NCBI GenBank assembly: GCA_003452935.1
Contig: DMMY01000015.1
Location: 103,464 to 167,463 of the forward strand
Origin: Elusimicrobiota bacterium
Lineage (GTDB): Bacteria; Elusimicrobiota; Elusimicrobia; UBA1565; UBA9628
Direction of reading: 5' to 3'
Length of the DNA stretch: 64,000 nucleotides
The notes under the pieces are model-generated. The model worked only from the letters and a program-made list of their open reading frames with translations. It ran no database searches and was not told the origin of the DNA. Position numbers and translations under genes: made by a program. Every line of letters begins with the position of its first letter. Position 1 is the stretch's first letter. Below are positions 8,053 through 15,620 of the stretch, piece by piece.

Positions 8053-8583
8053 CTAGCCCAGGGCTTCGAATTCGCCCCGGCTCCGGTTCTTGCGCACGTT
8101 GCCCCAGGGAAAATGTCGGCCGTTCATGGCCACATAGACGCCGAAAGGAAGGCTTTGGGCGAAGGACAAGGCGCTGCCGAGGTTGAACATCCCGTCGGAA
8201 CTGCCGAATTTGTAGGGGACCATGGCTCCGGTCAGCACCACGGTTTTGTCCTTTATCATGGGGCCCAGGACCCGGGCGGTTTCCACCATGGTGTCGGTGC
8301 CATGCGTGACCACGATGTGACGTTCCGGCGCCCGCAGGCATTCCTGGAGGATGCGCCGCCTCTGGGCCGGGGTCATGGCCAGGCTGTCGATCATGAGCAG
8401 CGTGCTTAGCCTGACCTCCAGCCGGCAGCGGCCCAGCCGCAGCATTTCCGGCAGATGGGTCTTGCGGAAAAACAGGGTGCCGTCGAGCTCGTTGTACTCC
8501 TTATCGAAGGTCCCGCCCGTGACGATGATCCTGACGGCGTCGTGCCCGCGCGGCTGATACGTCGCTCGCCGTTGATTTTTTAT
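8053..8583 (-). CDS. Asparaginase-like amidohydrolase (short form) with non-canonical start
   Basis: Residues corresponding to IIVTGGTFDKEYNELDG and VVTHGTDTMVETA carry the two threonine-containing active-site motifs of type I/II L-asparaginases. The protein covers about the N-terminal asparaginase domain only (~160 conserved residues). No ATG, GTG, TTG or CTG lies between the upstream stop context and the conserved core. The homologous start position holds GTC (8535-8533). A strong AAGAGGAG sits 6 nt before an in-frame ATA that overlaps the upstream aminopeptidase stop as ATAA, where an ATGA overlap would be expected. I take that ATA as provisional start. Possible explanations are a rare AUA start, a point mutation or a sequencing error. 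Confidence 0.7.
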   Translation of the reverse strand: MKNQRRATYQPRGHDAVRIIVTGGTFDKEYNELDGTLFFRKTHLPEMLRLGRCRLEVRLSTLLMIDSLAMTPAQRRRILQECLRAPERHIVVTHGTDTMVETARVLGPMIKDKTVVLTGAMVPYKFGSSDGMFNLGSALSFAQSLPFGVYVAMNGRHFPWGNVRKNRSRGEFEALG

Positions 8584-10022
8584 CGGGATCTCCTCTTGTC
8601 CTTCATGAACGCCAAGAATCCCTTGTACGTCATGTACACGTCGAACTTGCCGGACACTTCCCAAGGCGCGTGCATGGAGAGAATGGCCACGCCGCAGTCC
8701 ACCACGTTCATGCCGTAGCGCGCCATGAGGCAGGCGATGGTCCCGCCGCCGCCCTGGTCCACCTTGCCCAGCTCCGCGGCCTGCCAGACCACGTCGCTTT
8801 TGGCGAATATGCGCCGGATTTCGGCCACGAATTCGGCGTTGGAGTCGTTGGCCCCGGATTTGCCCCGCGCGCCGGTGTATTTGGTCAGGCAGGTGCCTTG
8901 ATTGAGCATGGCCGCGTTCTTCTTCTCGGAGACGGAAGCGAAGAGGGGGTCGAACGTGGCGTTGACGTCGGCCGAGATCATCCAGGAATTGTTGAGGCTG
9001 CGCTTGAGCACCAGCTCGCTGTACTGGCCGCCGCAAAGTCCCACCATCTCGCTAATGGTGTTCTCGAAGAAGTTGGACTGCATGCCCGTGGCGCCGTAGG
9101 AGCCGATCTCCTCCTTGTCGCAGAGAAGCACGCAGGCCGCGTATTCGGGCGCGCCCGCGAGGTCCAGCAGGGCCTTGAGCGCCGTGAAGGCGCAGACCCG
9201 GTCGTCCTGGCCGTAGCCGATGATGAGCGAGCGGTCCAGCCCGGCCTCGCGGGGCGGGCCCGCGGGCACGAACTCGAGCTCGGCGGAGAGGAAATCCTCC
9301 TCGGTCACGCCGTAGCGCTCGTGCAGGATCTCGAGAACGCGAAGCTTGATCTTATCCTTGGCTCCCTTGTCCCGGCTCGGCCTGGAGCCGACCAGAACGT
9401 CGAGATTCTCGCCTTCGATTCCTTCGGCCAAGGTCTTCTTCATCTGGTCCTGTCCCAGGTGGGGCAGCAGGTCCGTGATGCAGAACACCGGGTCTCCCGG
9501 CTCCTCGCCGATGGCGACCCGGATCTTGCGGCCGTCCGGCTTGACGAACACTCCGTGCAGGGCCAGGGGCATGGCCACCCATTGGTACTTCTTGATGCCG
9601 CCGTAGTAGTGGGTGTCGAGCAGCGCCATCTCGCCGCTTTCGTAGAGGGGGTTCTGCTTGACGTCAAGGCGCGGGCTGTCCGTGTGACCGCCGACGATGT
9701 GCAGGCCTTTTTCGAGAGGCTCCTTGCCCATGACCGCGGCCATGAGGGTCTTGCCCGCGCAGCTGCGAAAGATTTTGTCGCCGGGCTTCAGGGGCGATTG
9801 TCGCGCGATGAGGGCGTCGAGGTCCTTGAATCCCGCGGTCTCGAGAAGCTTCACCGCCTCGTCGTGAGCCTGGCGCTCGGTCTTGGCCGCGCCGAGAAAC
9901 GCGCGGTACTCGGCGCAAAGCGCTTCGAGCTTCTTGAACTCCGCTGGAGCGAGCTTGTCATAGCCGTTGGCGCGGGCATAGGTGAGCTTCTTTGTCTTGG
10001 TCGCGGCGGTTTTCTTGGCCAT
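8580..10022 (-). CDS. M18-family aminopeptidase
   Basis: A 480-residue dinuclear zinc aminopeptidase (aspartyl aminopeptidase family), acting in the cytoplasm on acidic N-terminal residues. Metal ligands are visible: GGHTDSPRL (His113, Asp115), GYGQDDRVC, CDKEEIGSYG (Glu pair) and the late LSMHAPWE histidine. The N-terminus is Lys/Ala/Thr-rich with no signal peptide. It appears to be the first gene of the minus-strand block that continues through the asparaginase-like gene into the shikimate genes. Confidence 0.9.
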   Translation of the reverse strand: MAKKTAATKTKKLTYARANGYDKLAPAEFKKLEALCAEYRAFLGAAKTERQAHDEAVKLLETAGFKDLDALIARQSPLKPGDKIFRSCAGKTLMAAVMGKEPLEKGLHIVGGHTDSPRLDVKQNPLYESGEMALLDTHYYGGIKKYQWVAMPLALHGVFVKPDGRKIRVAIGEEPGDPVFCITDLLPHLGQDQMKKTLAEGIEGENLDVLVGSRPSRDKGAKDKIKLRVLEILHERYGVTEEDFLSAELEFVPAGPPREAGLDRSLIIGYGQDDRVCAFTALKALLDLAGAPEYAACVLLCDKEEIGSYGATGMQSNFFENTISEMVGLCGGQYSELVLKRSLNNSWMISADVNATFDPLFASVSEKKNAAMLNQGTCLTKYTGARGKSGANDSNAEFVAEIRRIFAKSDVVWQAAELGKVDQGGGGTIACLMARYGMNVVDCGVAILSMHAPWEVSGKFDVYMTYKGFLAFMKDKRRSR

Positions 10023-10088
10023 GGGGTGTTCCTTTTGGGAAGATTTGCCCTATTTCACTAAATCCAAGGGAGGGATGCAATCCGGCGT

Positions 10089-10502
10089 CTAGGGCTTGGG
10101 GCGGCCTGAGGGCGGCGGGGGCGCGGCCGCGGGCGAGATGACCAGCGACGTGGGGTCAGGAGCGTTGAGGGGCGTCACCACGCGGTCGTGCCGCTCGTGG
10201 AGCGCCTCGCGCACCGCCGGGCCCACTTCGTTTTGTATCTGGCTGGATAAAGACGAGGCAAGGGTCGATGCCTGGGCGTGGAGTTGGCCGCGCAGCCGGG
10301 CGCTGAAAATCCAGAACAAGAGCAGCGGCTCGATGATGAATATGAACAGGAGAGACCCGGCCACGATGGCCAAGTCCCGCCGGCTCAGGGACCGGAAGAA
10401 TTCCGCGGCCTGGGCGCGCGACGGCAATCCCGGACCGTCCCAGGAAAAAGTGAGGCTGAAAGACCAGGTCTTTGGCGCCTGATTGGCCGGCGGCGTGTCC
10501 AT
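10089..10502 (-). CDS. Small single-pass membrane protein of unknown function
   Basis: A 137-residue protein not recognised as any family. It has a soluble N-terminal ~45 residues, one strong hydrophobic segment (LAIVAGSLLFIFIIEPLLLF), a short polar helical region and a Pro-rich C-terminus (AAAPPPPSGRPKP). The ATG at 10502 is the first that makes sense. It stands in front of the aminopeptidase in the same orientation and is divergent from the large membrane protein gene at 10600. Confidence 0.6.
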   Translation of the reverse strand: MDTPPANQAPKTWSFSLTFSWDGPGLPSRAQAAEFFRSLSRRDLAIVAGSLLFIFIIEPLLLFWIFSARLRGQLHAQASTLASSLSSQIQNEVGPAVREALHERHDRVVTPLNAPDPTSLVISPAAAPPPPSGRPKP

Positions 10503-10599
10503 GCACGCTAGTGTAACAGCCTCTTGCCGCGGCGTCAAGGCGGGCGCGAATAACTTTTTCCCAGCTTCAATTATAAGATGTATCATACTTCTCCGCGCA

Positions 10600-12069
10600 A
10601 TGAATATCCTGGTCTGGGGCTTGAGCGGGGCATTCCTGGTTTCCCTGGCAGGGGGGTTTGGCCTCTTTCTCCTGCCCTGGACCGTGCTCTTCATCCTTTC
10701 CGGGGCCGCCTTGCTGCGCCAGATTCTGTCGGATCATCGGGCGGGCCGGGACTGGCTGAGTAGCCGGCCGCAATGGACGCTGTTCCTGCTCTGCCTGACC
10801 GTCTACCTTTCCACCTTCCGCTGGCATGGCGGCGATGATATTCCCGGCAGTCTGCTGCCCTATTCCTTTCTGGGCCACGGCACCCTGACATTGGACCCAT
10901 TTCCCGAATGGGCCGGCCGCGATAATATGCGCGACTTGGTGCGATTGGTGGACGGCCATTGGTTCTCCGCCTATCCCGTGGCTCCGAGCATACTCGCCTC
11001 GCCGCTCTATGTCCTGCCCGTGTTTTTTCGGGTGGAGCCCAGCGACGTTTTTTTGCACAACCTGGCCAAGATAGCCGGAGCGTCCCTGACCGCGCTTTCC
11101 GCCGTGGTCGTGTTCCGGGCCCTTCAGGCTAGCTGCTCGCGCCGCTGGGCCGCGGCGGTGACCTTGCTCTACGCCTTCGGATCGTACTCTTTTAGCGTGA
11201 GCAGCCAGGCCCTTTACAGCCACGGGCCGGCGCAGTTGGGGGTGGCCTTAGGCGTCATGGGCCTAGCGAGCCGTCCGGCCTTGCCTCTGGTCTCGGGCTT
11301 GGGCTTCGGCCTGGCCGTGGTCTCGCGTGAGGACAGCGTCTTTTTCGCGGTCGCGGCCGGGCTTTATATGCTTTTTCATAAACGCCCTTGGTTGCCTAAA
11401 TTCTTGGCCGGGTTCGCGGTTCCCGTAAGCTTGAACCTGGCCTATTGGCTCCTTTGCACCGGCCGGCTTCAGCCGCCCTATTTCGACTCTCAATCCGGCC
11501 AGTTCTCCACGTTCAGCGTCGAGGCTTTGGTTGCCATGCTGCTGAGTCCATCGCGCGGCATGGTCTTCTTTTTTCCGGCCGCAGCCTTCGGGGTGTGGGC
11601 CTTGCGGGGGGCATGGCGCAGGCCCGCGTCCGGCTGGATGCCGTATTTCGCGGCAGCCTGTTTCGCCGTTTGGGTTTTCTACGGCTTTCGCTGCAGCTGG
11701 ACGGGGGGCAACACCTTCGGCAATAGATATTTTTCCGTGGTCTGCATGGTCTTGGCTCTGTTCTGCGGCGAAGCGGAGGAGTCTGTCCGGGGTTCGCCTG
11801 GGCTGGCGTGGGCATGGTCGGTCCTGTTCTCTTTTTGCGTCGGCGTGCATGCCATGGGCGCCTATTTCAATTGGCCCGGGGCGGGCTGGACTCTTGTCCA
11901 GCAGCAGGCGCAAGGCTGGAGCCTCTCTCAATTTCCATTGATGCATCTTCTGACTGCGCAGGGGGCTTTGGGCGCCTTGGGCGTGGGGCCGCGCATCGTC
12001 GCGGCCGTGGCCATGCTGGCGTGGGGGATTCCGTTGAGTTTTTGGATGCGCCGTTTTATCCGCGCCTAA
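10600..12069 (+). CDS. Polytopic membrane protein, possibly glycosyltransferase-like
   Basis: A 489-residue protein with about ten hydrophobic segments spread over its whole length. A luminal-type loop after the second segment has WHGGDDIPGSLLPY, and a later loop has FRCSWTGGNTFGNRYF. The layout recalls GT-C-type dolichyl or undecaprenyl-phosphate sugar transferases, but the canonical acidic pair at the first loop is not certain, so the function is left open. The upstream region contains TTATAAGATGTATCAT, AT-rich and promoter-like. The stop overlaps the Fpg stop by 4 nt in convergent orientation. Confidence 0.65.
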   Translation: MNILVWGLSGAFLVSLAGGFGLFLLPWTVLFILSGAALLRQILSDHRAGRDWLSSRPQWTLFLLCLTVYLSTFRWHGGDDIPGSLLPYSFLGHGTLTLDPFPEWAGRDNMRDLVRLVDGHWFSAYPVAPSILASPLYVLPVFFRVEPSDVFLHNLAKIAGASLTALSAVVVFRALQASCSRRWAAAVTLLYAFGSYSFSVSSQALYSHGPAQLGVALGVMGLASRPALPLVSGLGFGLAVVSREDSVFFAVAAGLYMLFHKRPWLPKFLAGFAVPVSLNLAYWLLCTGRLQPPYFDSQSGQFSTFSVEALVAMLLSPSRGMVFFFPAAAFGVWALRGAWRRPASGWMPYFAAACFAVWVFYGFRCSWTGGNTFGNRYFSVVCMVLALFCGEAEESVRGSPGLAWAWSVLFSFCVGVHAMGAYFNWPGAGWTLVQQQAQGWSLSQFPLMHLLTAQGALGALGVGPRIVAAVAMLAWGIPLSFWMRRFIRA

Positions 12070-12845
12070 CGCTGGCAGATGGGGCAATAGAGGCTGGTGC
12101 GGCCGGCGATGGGTTTCGGGGTGGCTTTGAGCGCGTGTCCGCAGACGCCTCTTTTGCGGCCGTAGACCGAGGTGCGCAGCTGAAACCGGCCGGGCCGGCC
12201 TTCAGGGTCACGGAAGGCTTGATCCGCCAGTGTGGTTCCACCGACGCTTATGGCGCGACGTAGGACCCGTTTGATCGCGGCGCAGAGTCTGGCTGCTTCG
12301 GCGGGCGAGACGCGGCCGGCCGGCCTTTGCGGTTGGATTCCTGCCTTGAAGAGCGCTTCCGTCGCGTAGATATTGCCCAATCCCGCCACTATGCGTTGAT
12401 CCAGCAAGAGCGCCTTGATCGGCGCTTTGCGGCGGCTCAAGGCGCGCCGGAGTTCACGTGCCGTAAAAGCTGGCGAAAGGGGTTCGGGACCAAGCCGCGG
12501 CAGGGAGCAGTCGATCCTCCCGAATCGCCTGGGGTCATGGAATTTTACGATACGGTCTCCGGCCGTAAATTGGAATCGGACGTGTCCTTCATCCCGTCCG
12601 AAGGATACGCTGCCGCTCATGCCCAAGTGACAGACCAGGACCCGGCCTCGGGAAAGGCGCAAAAGAATGTATTTGCCGCGGCGTTTAACGGCAAGTATGG
12701 TCGAGCCTTTGAGCCGTTGCAAGGCGAGCCTCGGGATGGGGCGGTTGAAAGCCGGCCGGCCCACTGCAAAGGAGGTTATGCGGCGGCCCAGGATATGCCG
12801 CTCAAGGGCCCGTCGGACCGTTTCTACTTCGGGCAGCTCCGGCAT
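12066..12845 (-). CDS. mutM: Formamidopyrimidine-DNA glycosylase
   Basis: A 259-residue base-excision repair enzyme that removes 8-oxoguanine and nicks the abasic site. The start is fixed by the mature N-terminus: catalytic Pro2-Glu3 in MPELPEVETVRR. The conserved Lys58 (AVKRRGKY), the helix-two-turn-helix segment and GLGNIYATEALF are present. The C-terminal zinc finger is atypical. CPIC gives one Cys pair, but the first half has only one Cys (RGVCGHAL) where CxxC is expected, so the metal site may use His or be lost. It overlaps the MoeB/ThiF-like gene by 22 nt. Confidence 0.92.
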   Translation of the reverse strand: MPELPEVETVRRALERHILGRRITSFAVGRPAFNRPIPRLALQRLKGSTILAVKRRGKYILLRLSRGRVLVCHLGMSGSVSFGRDEGHVRFQFTAGDRIVKFHDPRRFGRIDCSLPRLGPEPLSPAFTARELRRALSRRKAPIKALLLDQRIVAGLGNIYATEALFKAGIQPQRPAGRVSPAEAARLCAAIKRVLRRAISVGGTTLADQAFRDPEGRPGRFQLRTSVYGRKRGVCGHALKATPKPIAGRTSLYCPICQR

Positions 12846-13567
12846 GAGGGGCACTTGGGGTCTTTCTTGACGCGCAGGCAGCGCCATTCTCCGGAAAGAC
12901 CGTCGAAGAGCAACAGCCTGCCTATTAGAGGCTTGCCTATTCCCAATATCAGCTTGAGAATCTCCAGGGCCTGCAGAGCCCCGATGGCTCCGGGCACGGC
13001 TCCCGCCGGCCCTTGCGGCGTTGGCGCGGCCGGCGTCGTCGGCAGGAAACAGCGGTAGCAGGGACCGCGCTTGGCCCAGAACACGCTGAGATATCCTTCG
13101 AATCCGGAGACAGCGCCGTGCACCATGGGCCGGCCTGCTGCCGCGCAGGCGGCGTTGAGAGCGTAGCGCGCCGGGAAATTGTCCGTGGCATCCGCGATCA
13201 CGTCGTAACCGGATATCAAGGCCGCGGCATTGTCCGGCGAGAGCCTCAAGGGCAGGACTTGGACCTGGACATGAGGATTCAGGGCCCGCAGACGAGCCGC
13301 GGCCTGAGCTGCCTTGGGCTGGCCCAGGCCGCGAGTTGCGTAGAGGATCTGCCTCTGGAGGTTGGAGAGCTCCAGTCGGCCGTCGTCAACCAGCCCGAGC
13401 CGCCCGATCCCCGCGGCCGCGAGATAAAAAGCCAGGGGCGAGCCCAAGCCTCCGGCTCCCACGCAGAGGACTTTGGCGGCCTTGAGCTTTTCCTGGCCGC
13501 GGCGTCCGATCCCGGCCAGGGCGAGGTGGCGTCGGTAGCGCCGCAATTCCTCGCCCGATAGAGTCAT
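12824..13567 (-). CDS. MoeB/ThiF/HesA-family adenylyltransferase (E1-like)
   Basis: A 247-residue E1-like protein that adenylates the C-terminus of a small sulfur-carrier protein of the ThiS/MoaD type. It shows the N-terminal RYRRHLALAGIGRRGQEKL, the nucleotide loop CVGAGGLGSPLAFYLAAAG, LSNLQRQILY, the Asp-containing ADATDNFPARY and two zinc-binding Cys pairs (CYRC and CPSC). No carrier protein, thiazole or molybdopterin gene is adjacent, so MoeB cannot be told from ThiF here. It is 6 nt downstream of the DsbA-like gene and overlaps mutM. Confidence 0.85.
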   Translation of the reverse strand: MTLSGEELRRYRRHLALAGIGRRGQEKLKAAKVLCVGAGGLGSPLAFYLAAAGIGRLGLVDDGRLELSNLQRQILYATRGLGQPKAAQAAARLRALNPHVQVQVLPLRLSPDNAAALISGYDVIADATDNFPARYALNAACAAAGRPMVHGAVSGFEGYLSVFWAKRGPCYRCFLPTTPAAPTPQGPAGAVPGAIGALQALEILKLILGIGKPLIGRLLLFDGLSGEWRCLRVKKDPKCPSCRSCPK

Positions 13568-13573
13568 GCCTTG

Positions 13574-14359
13574 TTATTTGGCCTTGGCGGCTTCGAGCTT
13601 CTTGATGATTTCCTCGAAATACTCGGGCGGATAAGCGCCGCGCACGGGTATTCCATTGAACAGGAATCCCGGCGTGCCTGTGAAGTCGAAGCCTTTGGCT
13701 TCCTTCATATCGGCATCGATGGCGTCCTTGACAGCCTGACTCTGGGCGTCCTTTTCAAGTTTGGCCACGTCCAAGCCGAGGGATTTGGCGGTTTCCTTAT
13801 AGAAGGCGACGCCGAGCTTGTCCTGGTTCTCGAAAAGCTTGTCGTGAAAGGACCAGGCTTTGTCCGCCGACTGAAGGGTGGCGGCTTCGAACCACTGGGC
13901 CGCGGTCATGGCTTGATCGTGGAAGGGCAGGGGCAGATTCTTGAACACGACGCGCAGGTCCTTGCCGTATTTCTGACGCAGGGACTCAACGGTCTTATAG
14001 CCCTTGGAGCAGTAGGGGCATTGGAAGTCCGAGTATTCCACGAGGGTGTATTTGGCGTCGCGGTTGCCGCGGACGCGGGTCTTCTCGGTAATGGCCGGAA
14101 CCAGCGGATTTTTTATGCGCTCGTCGAGTTCCTTGCGCTGGGCTTCCTCGGCTTCCTGCTGGCGCCGCGTTCTCTCTTCCTGGTCGGCCTGGATCACGAT
14201 CTCGAAGAAGGCCTTCTTGTTTTGTCGAAGGACGTCGAGAACCAAGTCCGGATTCTTGTCCAGGACTTTCTTGATCTCGTCTTTGGAAAGGCTTGCGGCG
14301 CGGGCGGGGATTGCCGCAGCCGCGGCGGCCAATATCAGCAACCAAGCGCGAAGTCTCAT
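13574..14359 (-). CDS. Exported DsbA/thioredoxin-4-like disulfide oxidoreductase
   Basis: A 261-residue protein with a signal peptide (MRLRAWLLILAAAAAAIPARA), a charged helical linker (residues 25-90) and a thioredoxin-fold domain with active site Cys114-Pro-Tyr-Cys117. The cis-Pro segment is GTPGFLFNG. It resembles periplasmic DsbA/DsbC-like proteins with an N-terminal helical extension. AAGGAG is 6 nt before the second of two adjacent ATGs, so that one is used. The role is presumably thiol oxidation or isomerisation of exported proteins. Confidence 0.85.
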   Translation of the reverse strand: MRLRAWLLILAAAAAAIPARAASLSKDEIKKVLDKNPDLVLDVLRQNKKAFFEIVIQADQEERTRRQQEAEEAQRKELDERIKNPLVPAITEKTRVRGNRDAKYTLVEYSDFQCPYCSKGYKTVESLRQKYGKDLRVVFKNLPLPFHDQAMTAAQWFEAATLQSADKAWSFHDKLFENQDKLGVAFYKETAKSLGLDVAKLEKDAQSQAVKDAIDADMKEAKGFDFTGTPGFLFNGIPVRGAYPPEYFEEIIKKLEAAKAK

Positions 14360-14461
14360 CATGGGCTCCTTGTGCGGGAATATGATATTGGAGGATATCA
14401 TTTTTTCGCGCTTGCGTTGTCGCGCAGCGGACGTATGGTATGATAATCGCGGGAGCGGCTT

Positions 14462-15289
14462 TTGCACGAATTCTTCCGCATCGTCGGACTCTTGATAGCG
14501 GGCGCGGCCTCGGGGTTGATCGGAAGTCTCCTGGGCCTGGGCGGCGGCATCTTTCTTATTCCGGCTCTCGTCTTGATTTTCAAGGTTCCCATGCATTCGG
14601 CCGTGGCCGCCGGCCTGGTGGCGGTCATAGCCACTTCCAGCGCCGGCGGCTCCCGCAACGCGCAGAAAGGTTTAGCCAATGTGCGCCTCGGCATGACCCT
14701 GGAGGTCGCCACGGTCCTGGGCGCTTTGGCGGGAGGCTTGCTGGCCCCCAGCTTGCCGGCGCGACTTCTGGGCCTGCTTTTCTCGACCCTGCTCTTGGTC
14801 GTAAGCGTCGTGCTGTGGCTGCGCCGGCGCAGCCGGGACGCGGGAGAATATAGTGCCCGCGGAGGCCTGCTCGACGGGCGATATTACGAGCCAGCCGCGC
14901 GTCGGGAGGTGCGCTACTCCATCAAGAGGTTGCCCGCGGCCTTGGCCGCTTCCATGGCCGCGGGAATGCTCTCGGCGCTGCTGGGAGTGGGGGGGGGCAT
15001 AGTGAAAGTGCCGGTTCTTCATTTGTTCTGCGGCGTGCCCATGAGAGCCGCCACGGCCACGAGCAACCTCATGATCGGGGTCACGGCCGCGGCCAGCGCC
15101 ATGCTTTATTTGACCGGAGGGTTTGTCCCGGCTCTGGTCTGCGCCACGGTGTCTTTGGGCGTTCTGGCCGGATCCAGAGCCGGCTTGTGGCTGGCGCGCC
15201 GTTTAAGCGAGGGGATGATCCGGCGCATTTTTTCGGCGGTGACGTTGATCATAGCGGTCTTGATGCTGAGGAGGTTCCTTGCGGGCTGA
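14462..15289 (+). CDS. TauE/SafE-family membrane permease
   Basis: A 275-residue protein with about eight transmembrane segments and the internal duplication of the family. The sequence GLGGGIFLIP in the first half is mirrored by GVGGGIVKVP in the second. Family members move sulfite, sulfoacetate or other small anions, and the substrate here is unknown. Translation appears to start at a TTG preceded by a GGGAG stretch. It overlaps the DUF1634 gene by 11 nt. Confidence 0.88.
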   Translation: MHEFFRIVGLLIAGAASGLIGSLLGLGGGIFLIPALVLIFKVPMHSAVAAGLVAVIATSSAGGSRNAQKGLANVRLGMTLEVATVLGALAGGLLAPSLPARLLGLLFSTLLLVVSVVLWLRRRSRDAGEYSARGGLLDGRYYEPAARREVRYSIKRLPAALAASMAAGMLSALLGVGGGIVKVPVLHLFCGVPMRAATATSNLMIGVTAAASAMLYLTGGFVPALVCATVSLGVLAGSRAGLWLARRLSEGMIRRIFSAVTLIIAVLMLRRFLAG

Positions 15290-15620
15290 AGCCTGGCGGC
15301 AGCAGGAGGGACGCCTGGTGAGCCGGGTGCTGCGCATAGGTATGTGGGCGAGCGGCGTTCTTATGGCGGCGGGTCTGATTTTGGCCGCTCTGCGGCCGGC
15401 GCCGCTTCCGGCCGGTTCGCCGCGGTGGGGTTTGATCTTGCGAGAGGCGTTTTGCGGCAATGGCGCGGCCTTGGCCTTGCTGGGCATATTGGCGCTGGTA
15501 GCGACGCCGTATCTGAGGGTGGCCCTTTTGGTCGTAACCTACGCGCGGGCGCGGCAATGGCGCTTCTTGGCCGTTTCTTTGGCTGTTCTAGCCATGCTCA
15601 CGCTCGGCCTCTTACTTTAA
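15279..15620 (+). CDS. DUF1634-family small membrane protein
   Basis: A 113-residue protein with three hydrophobic segments and the family core RVLRIGMWASGVLMAAGL, followed by a C-terminal LVVTYARARQWRFLAVSL. DUF1634 genes commonly follow TauE/SafE permease genes, as here, suggesting an accessory subunit. It starts at TTG within the permease 3' end. The 3' end overlaps the convergent transglycosylase gene by 9 nt. Confidence 0.82.
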   Translation: MRAEAWRQQEGRLVSRVLRIGMWASGVLMAAGLILAALRPAPLPAGSPRWGLILREAFCGNGAALALLGILALVATPYLRVALLVVTYARARQWRFLAVSLAVLAMLTLGLLL

